Shown: positions 27,680 through 35,351 of the stretch, in pieces
Layout of the letters: the number at the start of each line of letters is the position of its first letter
How positions within the stretch are numbered: the stretch's first letter is position 1
Origin: 40CM-2-70-7 sp035631315
GTDB lineage: Bacteria; Gemmatimonadota; Gemmatimonadetes; Gemmatimonadales; GWC2-71-9
Length of the DNA: 64,000 bases
Assembly (NCBI GenBank): GCA_035631315.1
Contig: DASQIZ010000116.1
Location: 99,336 to 163,335, forward strand
Reading direction: 5' to 3'
The notes under the pieces: generated by a model
Told to the model about the DNA's origin: nothing
The model's database searches: none
What the model saw: the letters and a program-made list of their open reading frames with translations, nothing else
Translations under genes and position numbers: made by a program

Positions 27680-28606
27680 TCAGACTTTCAACGTTGGACC
27701 TGACCGCCGTCCGCCCGTCTCCTGCCCGGGGGCCCGCGGGTTGATCAATCCCAGCAAAGCCCTCGCGGCCGGTCCCAGCGGGTGCTTGTCCCGTCTCGCG
27801 AGCGCGAGACGCCACGGGCCGATCGCCGGCTCAATGGGTACACACCGCACTCCGCGGGTGTCGATCGCCTTGAAACGCGGCAACACCGCGATACCCAGGC
27901 CACTGGCCACCAGATCGAGCAACGTCAGCGTGTCGTTCAGCTCGAAGGCAATCAGCCGTTCCAGATGCGCGGCGGCGAATGCGCGGTCGACGATCGTCCG
28001 GATGCTCCACGGCGTCACGAAGTCGAGGAACGGCTCGTGCGCGATCTCCGCCAGGCTGACCTGGGACCGCGTCGCGAGCGGATGGTCCGCCGCACACGCG
28101 AGCACCATGGGATCCTCCGCGAGCAGCGTCACGTTGATCCCGCGTGGCGCAGCGCCCACGAGCCCCAGGAACGCAAAATCCAGCTTCCCTTCGGCAATCT
28201 CGCCCAGCAGGATGCCCGACGCGCCTTGCCGGAGCACGACCTCCACGTGGGGATAGTCGGTCCGGAATCGCGCGAGCACCGCGGGGAGATCGTACAGCGG
28301 AGACATCCGCTGCATCGTGCCGATGTGAACGGTGCCGCGCAGCATTCCGCGCACCGCTCCGACCGCGTCTCGCGCCCCCTGAAGTGCCGTCTCCACCCGG
28401 CGAACCTCCGCCAGAAACACCTGTCCAGCCTCCGTCAGGTCCACGCGTCGCGTGGTGCGCACCAGCAGCGTGATTCCCAACTCCTGTTCCAAGGCCTTAA
28501 TTGAGGCGGAGAGGCCGGACTGCACAATGTTCACCCTTTTCGCAGCCCTGCTAAAGCTGCGTTCCTCTGCCACCGCGACGAAGTGGGTCAACTGACGTAT
28601 TTCCAT
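27680..28606 (-). CDS. LysR-family transcriptional regulator
   Basis: A 308-residue regulator. Winged-helix DNA-binding domain at residues 1-60 (MEIRQLTHFVAVAEERSFSR, then SGLSASIKALEQELG and LFxRTTRRVDLTEAG), followed by a periplasmic-binding-protein-like effector domain (about 88-295). The start at 28606 is the classical LysR beginning; a further eight upstream codons are not family-like. TATCTT lies 8 nt before the start. LysR proteins usually control a divergent neighbour, here the REC-PAS-HK-REC gene, and themselves. The effector is unknown. Confidence 0.93.
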   Translation of the reverse strand: MEIRQLTHFVAVAEERSFSRAAKRVNIVQSGLSASIKALEQELGITLLVRTTRRVDLTEAGQVFLAEVRRVETALQGARDAVGAVRGMLRGTVHIGTMQRMSPLYDLPAVLARFRTDYPHVEVVLRQGASGILLGEIAEGKLDFAFLGLVGAAPRGINVTLLAEDPMVLACAADHPLATRSQVSLAEIAHEPFLDFVTPWSIRTIVDRAFAAAHLERLIAFELNDTLTLLDLVASGLGIAVLPRFKAIDTRGVRCVPIEPAIGPWRLALARRDKHPLGPAARALLGLINPRAPGQETGGRRSGPTLKV

Positions 28607-28620
28607 AGCGATACAAGATA
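28607..28620 (-). promoter_or_regulatory. TATCTT -10-like element before the LysR gene
   Basis: On the minus strand TATCTT (28620-28615) ends 8 nt before the ATG at 28606, with no Shine-Dalgarno sequence in between. Same arrangement as other genes in this window. Confidence 0.4.
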
Positions 28621-28643
28621 TCTCCAGCAATGATTAGTGCAAT

Positions 28644-28680
28644 CGCTTCTATTGACTTGACAGCACAATGACGAGAAGCG
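28644..28680. promoter_or_regulatory. AT-richer intergenic operator/promoter region between LysR and hybrid kinase genes
   Basis: The 177-bp gap (28607-28783) is clearly less GC-rich than its surroundings. It holds a 7-bp inverted repeat CGCTTCT (28644-28650) and AGAAGCG (28674-28680). Between and beyond the arms is a good sigma-70 promoter for the plus strand: TTGACA (28657-28662), 18 nt, TATTGA (28681-28686). This would give an mRNA leader of about 90 nt, and GGAGGT lies at 28767-28772. The inverted repeat could be the LysR site. Confidence 0.45.
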
Positions 28681-28783
28681 TATTGAATGTGCAGTCTTGG
28701 CGTTTCGTGACCAGAGTTTTGGGTCACTTCGCAATCCGAAGTCAACTCAAGACCTAGTACGCCGCCGGAGGTAAGGCCCCGGG

Positions 28784-30721
28784 ATGACGGTCGCCCTTCG
28801 TCTCCTGCTCATCGAAGACTCCGAAGACGACGCGTTCCTGCTCACGCGCGAGCTCGAACGCGGCGGCTACTCGTTGCAGACCGCCCGTGTCGACAGTGCC
28901 GCGGAGCTGACGGCGGCGCTCGACCGCCAGCCGTGGGACCTCGTCATCGGAGACTACTCGATGCCGCAGTTCTCCGGGCTGGCCGGGCTGAACATCATCC
29001 GGCAGCGCGGCCTCGACATGCCGTTCATCTTCGTCTCCGGTACCATCGGCGAAGAGACCGCCGTCGCGGCGATGCGTGCCGGCGCCAACGACTATGTGAT
29101 GAAGGGCCAGTGGAAGCGGCTCCTCCCCGCCATCGCGCGTGAGTTGCGCGATGTGGAGGAGCGGCGCGGCCGCCGGCATGCGGAAGCCGCACTGCGCGAG
29201 TCTGAAGCCAGCTACGCCATTCTGGTTGAACACGCCCCCCTTGGCATCTACCGCTCGAACACCAAGGGCCGGTTCCTCTCGGTGAACAGCGCTTTGGTGC
29301 GGATGCTGGGCTATGGCTCCGCCTCGGAGCTCCTGGCCCTCGACATGAACACCGATCTGTATGTGGATGCCGCGCAGCGGCAGGCCCTGCTCGACCGGGA
29401 CAACTACACGTCGCGGGAATACGACGAAGTCGAGGCGACCTGGAAGCGGAAAGACGGAGCCCCGATTACGGTCCAGTTGTCCGTACGGGCGATCCGCAAC
29501 GCGGCCAACGAAGTCGAGTACTACGAGACGTTCGTCCGCGACGTGACCGAGCAGCGCCAGCTCGAAGCCCAGCTGGTCCGCGCGCAGAAGCTCGAAGCGG
29601 TTGGCCGCCTGGCGGGTGGCGTCGCGCACGACTTCAACAACCTGCTCACGGTCATTCTCAGCTACTCCAGCCTGCTGATCGAAGACAACGAGATCCCGCC
29701 GCACGCCCTCGAAAGCGTGCAGGAAATCAAGAAAGCCGCGGATGGCGCGGCCGGACTCACGAAACAGCTCCTCGCGTTCTCGCGGCAACAGGTGCTGCAG
29801 CCGCAGGTCCTGGACGTGAACTCCGTGGTCCAGTCGACCCAGAAGCTCCTCAACCGCCTGATTGGTGAGGACGTCAAGCTCATCACGAACTTTGCGCCCG
29901 ACCTGGGCGTCGCCCGCCTGGATCCGGGGCAGCTCGGCCAGATCATCATGAACCTGGCGGTGAACGCCCGGGACGCCATGCCGACGGGCGGAATCCTCAC
30001 CATCGAGACCGCCAACGTCGAGATGGATCTGACCTACGTCCGCGGGCATCCCGTAGCGCAGGCCGGGCATTACGTGATGCTGGCGGTCTCGGATACCGGG
30101 ATCGGGATGGACGAGGCGACGAAGGAACGGATCTTCGAGCCCTTCTTCACCACGAAGGAAACCGGGAAAGGCACGGGCCTCGGCCTCGCGACGGTCTACG
30201 GCATCGTGAAGCAGTCGGGCGGGTTCATCTGGGTGTATTCGGAGCCGGGGCGCGGCACGAGCTTCAAGATCTATTTCCCGCGTATTGCAGACGGCCCGGT
30301 CGCGGAGGGGCTCGAGGCTCCCGCCCCGACGCCCACGCCCCGCGGCACAGAGACCGTCCTGGTGGTCGAGGACGTCAGCGCCGTGCGAGGAGTGGCCCGC
30401 GAGATGCTCGAACGGTCCGGATACCGCGTCATCGAGGCGGCCAACGGGGATCAAGCCCTGCGCGTGGCGGCCAAGCATTCAGGGCCTATCGACCTGCTGC
30501 TCACCGACGTCGTGATGCCCGGAATCTCCGGACGAGTCCTGGCACAGCAGCTGGCCGAACTCCGCCCACAGATGCGGGTGCTCTATATGTCGGGATACAC
30601 GGACGACGCAGTGGTCAATCACGGCATGCTGGAGCCCGGCATTCATTATCTGCAGAAGCCCTTCACACGTGACGGTCTTGCGCGGAAGGTGCACGAAGTG
30701 CTTCGGGGCCCCCGGACGTGA
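28784..30721 (+). CDS. hybrid two-component protein REC-PAS-HisKA-HATPase-REC
   Basis: A 645-residue soluble signalling protein. N-terminal receiver (1-125) with E11/D12 and phospho-acceptor D57 (VIGDYSMPQ); PAS domain (about 145-265, YAILVEHAPLGIYRSN); HisKA with GRLAGGVAHDFNNLLTVI (phospho-His in AHDFNN); HATPase with NLAVNARDAMP, DTGIGM and GKGTGLGLATVYGIV; and a C-terminal receiver (about 525-640) with LLLTDVVMPG and the Lys of YLQKPF. No membrane segment is seen. The two receivers suggest that it both takes and gives phosphate in a relay. It is divergent from the LysR gene, which may regulate it. Confidence 0.93.
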   Translation: MTVALRLLLIEDSEDDAFLLTRELERGGYSLQTARVDSAAELTAALDRQPWDLVIGDYSMPQFSGLAGLNIIRQRGLDMPFIFVSGTIGEETAVAAMRAGANDYVMKGQWKRLLPAIARELRDVEERRGRRHAEAALRESEASYAILVEHAPLGIYRSNTKGRFLSVNSALVRMLGYGSASELLALDMNTDLYVDAAQRQALLDRDNYTSREYDEVEATWKRKDGAPITVQLSVRAIRNAANEVEYYETFVRDVTEQRQLEAQLVRAQKLEAVGRLAGGVAHDFNNLLTVILSYSSLLIEDNEIPPHALESVQEIKKAADGAAGLTKQLLAFSRQQVLQPQVLDVNSVVQSTQKLLNRLIGEDVKLITNFAPDLGVARLDPGQLGQIIMNLAVNARDAMPTGGILTIETANVEMDLTYVRGHPVAQAGHYVMLAVSDTGIGMDEATKERIFEPFFTTKETGKGTGLGLATVYGIVKQSGGFIWVYSEPGRGTSFKIYFPRIADGPVAEGLEAPAPTPTPRGTETVLVVEDVSAVRGVAREMLERSGYRVIEAANGDQALRVAAKHSGPIDLLLTDVVMPGISGRVLAQQLAELRPQMRVLYMSGYTDDAVVNHGMLEPGIHYLQKPFTRDGLARKVHEVLRGPRT

Positions 30722-30760
30722 TCGTTCGCTAGGCACTTGGCGCAATCTCCAAAGGCCCGG

Positions 30761-30775
30761 TAGCTTCCCGCGCCT
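30761..30775 (+). promoter_or_regulatory. TTGGCG-N18-TAGCTT promoter before the symporter gene
   Basis: TAGCTT (30761-30766) ends 9 nt before the ATG at 30776 and is preceded, 18 nt upstream, by TTGGCG, a -35-like hexamer. No Shine-Dalgarno sequence. Confidence 0.45.
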
Positions 30776-31984
30776 ATGTGGACCTTTCTGCGCCGCTTCA
30801 AACTCAGTCATTGGATCGGCATCGCCATGGTGGCGGGCCTGGGCTTCGGCCTCGCTGCCCCCGCGGCCGCCGTCGCGTCGCAGCCCCTCGCCACGATTTT
30901 CCTCAGGCTCATCAAGTCGCTCATTGTCCCGCTGATCTTCTCGACCCTCGTGGTCGGGATCGCGGGACATGGGGACGACCTCAAGGCGGTCGGCCGGCTG
31001 TTTCTCAAGTCGATGATCTACTTCGAGATCGTCACGACGCTCGCGCTCGCGGTCGGGCTGATCGTCGTCAACGTGGTCAGGCCGGGCGTCGGCGTGACCC
31101 TGCTCTCCGGCGCGCCCCCGGTTGGTGCCCCACCGACTGCCTCCGGAATCCTGGAGCATTCCTTCCCGCAAAGCTTCTTCGAAGCCGCTGCCGGGAACGA
31201 AGTCCTCCAGATCGTGATCTGGTCCGTGATCTTTGCCATCGCCATCACGCAAGTGAGGCCGGCGGTGAAGGATCGGATGGTCGAACTTTGCCATGACCTG
31301 TCCGACGTCATGTTCAAGTTCACCAATGTCGTGATGTGGTATGCGCCCATCGGCGTCGGGGCGGCCCTCGCCGCCACCATCGGCCGTGGCGGACTCAAGG
31401 CCCTCGGCCCGCTCCTCCTCCTGGTACTCACCCTGTATCTGGCGCTAGTCGTCTTCGGATTGTTCGTTCTGCTCCCTGCGGCCCTGGTAGCAGGCGCGCC
31501 GGTGCTTCGTTTTGTGCGGGCTGCTGCCGAGCCCTGGATGATCGCGTTCTCCTCCGCATCCTCTGAAGCGGCCCTGCCCCTCGCCATGGAGCGAATGGAA
31601 CAGCTCGGCGTGCCGAAGAAGATCGTGGCGTTCGTCATTCCGATGGGCTACTCGTTCAACCTCGATGGATCGACCCTGTACCTCGCGATCGCATCGGTCT
31701 TCGCCGCACAGGCCGCCGGCATCCACATGTCGATCGGCCAGCAGCTGTTCATGATGGTGACCCTGATGCTGACCAGCAAAGGTGTGGCAGGGGTCCCGCG
31801 AGCCTCCCTGGTCATCCTGGCCGGCACGCTGGGCACGTTCCACCTGCCGGTGGAAGCCGTCACCACGATCTTCGGGGTAGATGTGTTGATGGATATGGCC
31901 CGGACGTCGGTGAACGTCGTGGGGAACTGTCTTGCGACGGTGGTCACTGCACGCTGGGAAGGTGAGTTCGGACCACAGGCATGA
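30776..31984 (+). CDS. dicarboxylate/amino acid:cation symporter (DctA-like)
   Basis: A 402-residue inner-membrane transporter of the DAACS family with about eight helices and two re-entrant loops. The serine-rich loop is FSSASSEAALP and the binding-site segment is GYSFNLDGSTLYL, which is the form found in C4-dicarboxylate carriers (DctA); a glutamate carrier would have a different residue set there. LTSKGVAGVPRASLVIL is the second re-entrant loop. It imports succinate, fumarate or malate, or aspartate, with H+ or Na+. It stands alone between signalling genes and appears to have its own leaderless promoter. Confidence 0.9.
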   Translation: MWTFLRRFKLSHWIGIAMVAGLGFGLAAPAAAVASQPLATIFLRLIKSLIVPLIFSTLVVGIAGHGDDLKAVGRLFLKSMIYFEIVTTLALAVGLIVVNVVRPGVGVTLLSGAPPVGAPPTASGILEHSFPQSFFEAAAGNEVLQIVIWSVIFAIAITQVRPAVKDRMVELCHDLSDVMFKFTNVVMWYAPIGVGAALAATIGRGGLKALGPLLLLVLTLYLALVVFGLFVLLPAALVAGAPVLRFVRAAAEPWMIAFSSASSEAALPLAMERMEQLGVPKKIVAFVIPMGYSFNLDGSTLYLAIASVFAAQAAGIHMSIGQQLFMMVTLMLTSKGVAGVPRASLVILAGTLGTFHLPVEAVTTIFGVDVLMDMARTSVNVVGNCLATVVTARWEGEFGPQA

Positions 31985-32034
31985 GGTGACGGGGGTTACA
32001 GCCCGAGCACCCTGCCGAGTTGCACCCCTTAACG

Positions 32035-33438
32035 ATGCGCTTTCACCGGCCTCCTCCGGCCCTGGGCCCCCGTGTGGCGGCCTGGCTCGGCCTCGCGAGC
32101 ATCTACATCGTCGCGGGGAAGCTTGGGCTTGAAGTCGCATTTCTGAACCCCAGCGCGACGCCCGTCTGGCCTCCTACCGGTATCGCGCTCGCTGCCCTTC
32201 TCCTGTACGGACGCTGGCTCTGGCCCGCCGTGTTTGCGGGCGCATTCGTCGTCAATCTGACGACGGCGGGGACCATTCTCACCTCGATGGCCATCGCGGG
32301 TGGCAACACGCTCGAAGCCGTGATCGGAGCCACGCTCGTCGCCCGCTTTGCCGGCGGCGTGGGATCAGTCCGGCGGAGCACCACACTCGTCACGTTCTTC
32401 GGGTTGGCCGGGCTGGCGGCGACCGCGGTCGCTGCGACCGTCGGTACGCTCACGCTCGTGCTGGGTGGCATCTCGCCTCCCGCCGGAATCTTCTGGGTCT
32501 GGAGTACCTGGTGGCTCGGGGACGCGGTTGGCGCCGTGGTCGTCGCTCCGCTCGTGATGCTCTGGGCTCGCCGCCCCAAGCGCATCACTCGCACCTTCGT
32601 GGCCGAAGGCGGGATCCTGCTCGTCGTTCTTTTGCTCGCGACCGGCATGGCCTTCGACCCCGGATCCCCCTGGGCGGCGAGTCGCGCGCCGATCGAGTTC
32701 CTCTGCATGCCACCGCTTTTCTGGGCGGCGTTCCGTTTCGGACCGCGGATCACGACGGTCGGTATCCTGCTGGTCGCCGTGATCGCGGTCAACGGCACGC
32801 TGCATGGCACCGGCCCGTTCGTCGTGAACGGCTCGCCGAATACGTCTCTGCTCATGCTGCAGTCGTTCCTCGGCGTCGTGGCCATCACCGCGCTCTTGCT
32901 CGCCGCCGCGGCTGCCGAGCGGCACCGGGCGGAGCGGAGGCTGCGGCTGCGGTCGACGCGGGACCCGCTCACCGGCCTCCTCAACTACCGCGAGCTGATG
33001 GGCCTCCTCGGCGCCGAGATTCGCCGTTGTCTTCGGTCGGGGCGCGGCTTCGCGATTCTGTTTCTCGATGTGGACGGCTTGAAGACGATCAACGACCGGC
33101 TGGGCCACGCCACCGGGTCCCGGGCGCTCATGCGCATGGCGGACGCGTTGCGTGACGCGTGCCGGGCAGCGGACTCCCTGTCGCGGTATGGCGGGGACGA
33201 ATTTGCCGTCGTGTTGCCCGAGGGTGATTCGGACGCCGCGCTCCAGGCGGCGGGGCGTATCACGGCGCGACTCGCGGCGGATCCGGAGCCCCCGAAGATC
33301 ACGGCGAGCTACGGGCTCGCGCTCTTCCCGCAGGACGGCGATACCCCCGAAACCCTGCTCGCCAAGGCCGATGTGGCGCTCTACAAGATGAAGAAGACCG
33401 TCCACCGGATCTCGAACCCGAAAGGCCGGAAACGCTAA
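32035..33438 (+). CDS. MASE1-domain diguanylate cyclase
   Basis: A 467-residue membrane enzyme making cyclic di-GMP. Residues 1 to about 290 are a MASE1 sensor with about eight helices (GLEVAFLNPSATPVWPPTGIALA is the MASE1 signature). A short basic linker leads to the GGDEF domain with RDPLTGLLNYREL, LFLDVDGLKTIND and the active-site RYGGDEF near residue 385. An inhibitory I-site RAAD lies five residues before GGDEF, so product feedback is likely. ATG at 32035 is preferred over TTG at 32020. The gene stops at the first base triplet of a direct repeat in front of kdp. Confidence 0.9.
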   Translation: MRFHRPPPALGPRVAAWLGLASIYIVAGKLGLEVAFLNPSATPVWPPTGIALAALLLYGRWLWPAVFAGAFVVNLTTAGTILTSMAIAGGNTLEAVIGATLVARFAGGVGSVRRSTTLVTFFGLAGLAATAVAATVGTLTLVLGGISPPAGIFWVWSTWWLGDAVGAVVVAPLVMLWARRPKRITRTFVAEGGILLVVLLLATGMAFDPGSPWAASRAPIEFLCMPPLFWAAFRFGPRITTVGILLVAVIAVNGTLHGTGPFVVNGSPNTSLLMLQSFLGVVAITALLLAAAAAERHRAERRLRLRSTRDPLTGLLNYRELMGLLGAEIRRCLRSGRGFAILFLDVDGLKTINDRLGHATGSRALMRMADALRDACRAADSLSRYGGDEFAVVLPEGDSDAALQAAGRITARLAADPEPPKITASYGLALFPQDGDTPETLLAKADVALYKMKKTVHRISNPKGRKR

Positions 33439-33454
33439 CACCGTCTTAACACCG
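33436..33454 (+). promoter_or_regulatory. direct repeat TAACACCG x2, candidate KdpE operator
   Basis: Two exact TAACACCG octamers at 33436-33443 and 33447-33454, one helical turn (11 bp) apart, end 7 nt before a TACTGT hexamer (33462-33467). OmpR-family regulators bind tandem direct repeats with this period. The octamer resembles the TTTACACC part of the E. coli KdpE box as I recall it. The first TAA is also the stop codon of the MASE1 gene. Confidence 0.5.
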
Positions 33455-33458
33455 AGCG

Positions 33459-33474
33459 CGGTACTGTCGTACCG
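33459..33474 (+). promoter_or_regulatory. kdp promoter: TACTGT hexamer inside a small inverted repeat
   Basis: CGGTAC, loop TGTC, GTACCG forms a perfect 6-bp inverted repeat reaching the first base of the GTG start at 33474. TACTGT (33462-33467) overlaps its left arm and ends 6 nt before the start, matching the leaderless pattern. Confidence 0.4.
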
Positions 33475-33569
33475 TGCTCGACCTCCTCTACATCCTCATT
33501 ACGCTCGCGTTCTTCGGACTGATGGTGGCCTATGTCCGGGGATGCGAACGACTTGGTCGCGGCTCGTGA
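33474..33569 (+). CDS. 31-residue membrane peptide at the head of the kdp operon
   Basis: GTG start, 31 residues, beginning MLDLLYILITLAFFGLMVAY and ending VRGCERLGRGS: one transmembrane helix followed by a short cytoplasmic-looking basic tail. It overlaps kdpF by 4 nt (GTGA at 33566-33569), which strongly supports real translation. I recall short ORFs of the same type (hydrophobic helix, then C-E-R-L-G) before kdpF in other phyla, but no function. It could help assemble or regulate the Kdp pump in the way KdpF stabilises it. Confidence 0.6.
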   Translation: MLDLLYILITLAFFGLMVAYVRGCERLGRGS

Positions 33570-33655
33570 GCCCGGAGACCGTGGTCGCCGGCGTCATCGC
33601 GCTGCTCTTGCTCGCATACCTGGTCTACACCCTGCTCCGGCCGGAGAAGTTCTGA
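33566..33655 (+). CDS. kdpF: potassium-transporting ATPase subunit F
   Basis: A 29-residue single-helix peptide starting at GTG and ending YLVYTLLRPEKF, the standard KdpF C-terminus. KdpF stabilises the KdpABC complex in the inner membrane. It overlaps the preceding small ORF by 4 nt and kdpA by 1 nt (TGATG), so the start is fixed by context. Confidence 0.88.
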   Translation: MSPETVVAGVIALLLLAYLVYTLLRPEKF

Positions 33656-35349
33656 TGACCGCCAACGGCTGGCTGCAGATTCTCGTGTTCTCCGTCGTCA
33701 TCCTCGCGGTCACCAAACCCGTGGGGATCTACGTCCTGCGGGTTTACGACGGCACGATGCGGTGGCTCTCACCTGTGGAGCGCGTCATCTACCGCTGGTC
33801 CGGGATCGATCCCGAGGACGATCAGCACTGGACCCGGTATGCGGCTGCGCTCCTGTTGTTCAGCGCGGTGTCGATGCTGGTGACGTATCTGTCGCTCCGA
33901 CTGCAGGGCTCCCTCCCGCTGAACCCGTTCCATCGGGCCGCTGTCGTCGATCGTCAGGCGTTCGAGACGGCGGCATCGTTCACGACCAATACCAACTGGC
34001 AGTCCTACATCGGCGAGACGACGATGTCCTACCTCTCGCAGATGATGCAGCTCGCCTTCCACAACTTCGTCTCGGCCGCCACCGGCCTCGCCGCAGCCGT
34101 TGCGCTGGCCCGCGGGATCGCGCGCCGGTCGGGCGGTCGCATCGGCAACTTCTGGGTCGACCTGGTCCGCGGCACGCTCTACCTGCTGCTGCCCATGTCC
34201 CTCGTCCTGGCCGTGCTCTTGGCCCAGCAGGGCGTGATCCAGAATTTCGCGCCCTACGTCACCGCTCATACGCTCGAGGGCGCCCGCCAGGTGCTCGCGA
34301 TGGGACCGGTCGCTAGCCAGGAGGCTATCAAGCAGCTGGGCACGAACGGCGGCGGCTTCTTCAACGCGAACGCCGCTCATCCGTTCGAAAATCCCACGCC
34401 TTGGACGAATTTCCTGTCGATGTCCGCGATCTTCGTCATCCCCGCTGGCGTGACGTACACGTTCGGCCGGATGGTGAAGAACCAGAAGCACGGATGGGCG
34501 CTCTGGACGACGATGTTCGTGCTCTTCGCCGGCGGTGTGACGGCCACCTACTGGGCCGAGGCACGCGGAAACCCCATCCATATCGCCCATGGCGTGACCA
34601 CGGTCGGGAACATGGAGGGGAAAGAAGTCCGCTTCGGGATAGCAAACTCCGCCCTCTATGCGGTCGTCACCACCGACGCCTCCTGCGGGGCCGTCAACGC
34701 GATGCATGACTCGTTCACGCCACTCGGCGGTCTCGTCCCCCTCGTCAATATCCAGCTGGGTGAACTGATCTTCGGTGGCGTCGGCTCCGGCCTCTACGGC
34801 ATGATCGTGATGGCCATACTCACGGTCTTCATCGCCGGACTGATGGTCGGGCGAACGCCGGAGTACCTGGGGAAGAAGATTCAGAGCCGCGAAGTGCAGA
34901 TGGCCATGCTCTACGTGCTCATTTTTCCGGCCGTCGTCCTGATCTTCACCGCCGCTTCGGCGATTTTTCCCGCGGGGCGAGCGGGGCTGAACAACGCCGG
35001 ACCGCATGGGCTGTCGGAGATGCTGTACGCGTTCACCTCCGTCACGGGGAACAATGGGTCAGCGTTCGCCGGCCTGACCGGCACGACGTACTACTACAAC
35101 ACCCTTCTCGGCCTCGGCACCCTCTTCGGCCGGTTTGCCATGATCGTGCCGATGCTGGCACTCGCCGGCTTTCTCTCCGAAGGCAGGACTGTTCCCGAGT
35201 CGGCGGGGACCTTTCCGGTCACGACGCCCCTCTTCGTCGTGCTGTTGATCGGCGTCATTCTGATCGTCGGCGCGCTCACGTTCTTCCCCGCCCTCTCCCT
35301 CGGCCCGGTCGTGGAGCATCTCCTGATGAGCCTGGGCAAGGTGTTCTGA
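33655..35349 (+). CDS. kdpA: potassium-transporting ATPase, K+-channel-like subunit A
   Basis: A 564-residue, ten-helix inner-membrane subunit that selects K+. The four pore-loop regions are visible: TTNTNWQSY, GTNGGGFFNANAAHPFENP, TDASCGAVNAM and TSVTGNNGSAF. Length is normal. ATG at 33655 overlaps the kdpF stop; a longer in-frame extension upstream belongs to the two small ORFs in another frame. It is followed by kdpB after 2 nt. Confidence 0.97.
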   Translation: MTANGWLQILVFSVVILAVTKPVGIYVLRVYDGTMRWLSPVERVIYRWSGIDPEDDQHWTRYAAALLLFSAVSMLVTYLSLRLQGSLPLNPFHRAAVVDRQAFETAASFTTNTNWQSYIGETTMSYLSQMMQLAFHNFVSAATGLAAAVALARGIARRSGGRIGNFWVDLVRGTLYLLLPMSLVLAVLLAQQGVIQNFAPYVTAHTLEGARQVLAMGPVASQEAIKQLGTNGGGFFNANAAHPFENPTPWTNFLSMSAIFVIPAGVTYTFGRMVKNQKHGWALWTTMFVLFAGGVTATYWAEARGNPIHIAHGVTTVGNMEGKEVRFGIANSALYAVVTTDASCGAVNAMHDSFTPLGGLVPLVNIQLGELIFGGVGSGLYGMIVMAILTVFIAGLMVGRTPEYLGKKIQSREVQMAMLYVLIFPAVVLIFTAASAIFPAGRAGLNNAGPHGLSEMLYAFTSVTGNNGSAFAGLTGTTYYYNTLLGLGTLFGRFAMIVPMLALAGFLSEGRTVPESAGTFPVTTPLFVVLLIGVILIVGALTFFPALSLGPVVEHLLMSLGKVF

Positions 35350-35351
35350 TC

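Noticed and set aside
28754..30478. 574-codon open frame antisense to the REC-PAS-HK-REC gene
   Set aside because: The plus strand encodes complete two-component domains with all catalytic residues; the antisense frame shows none.
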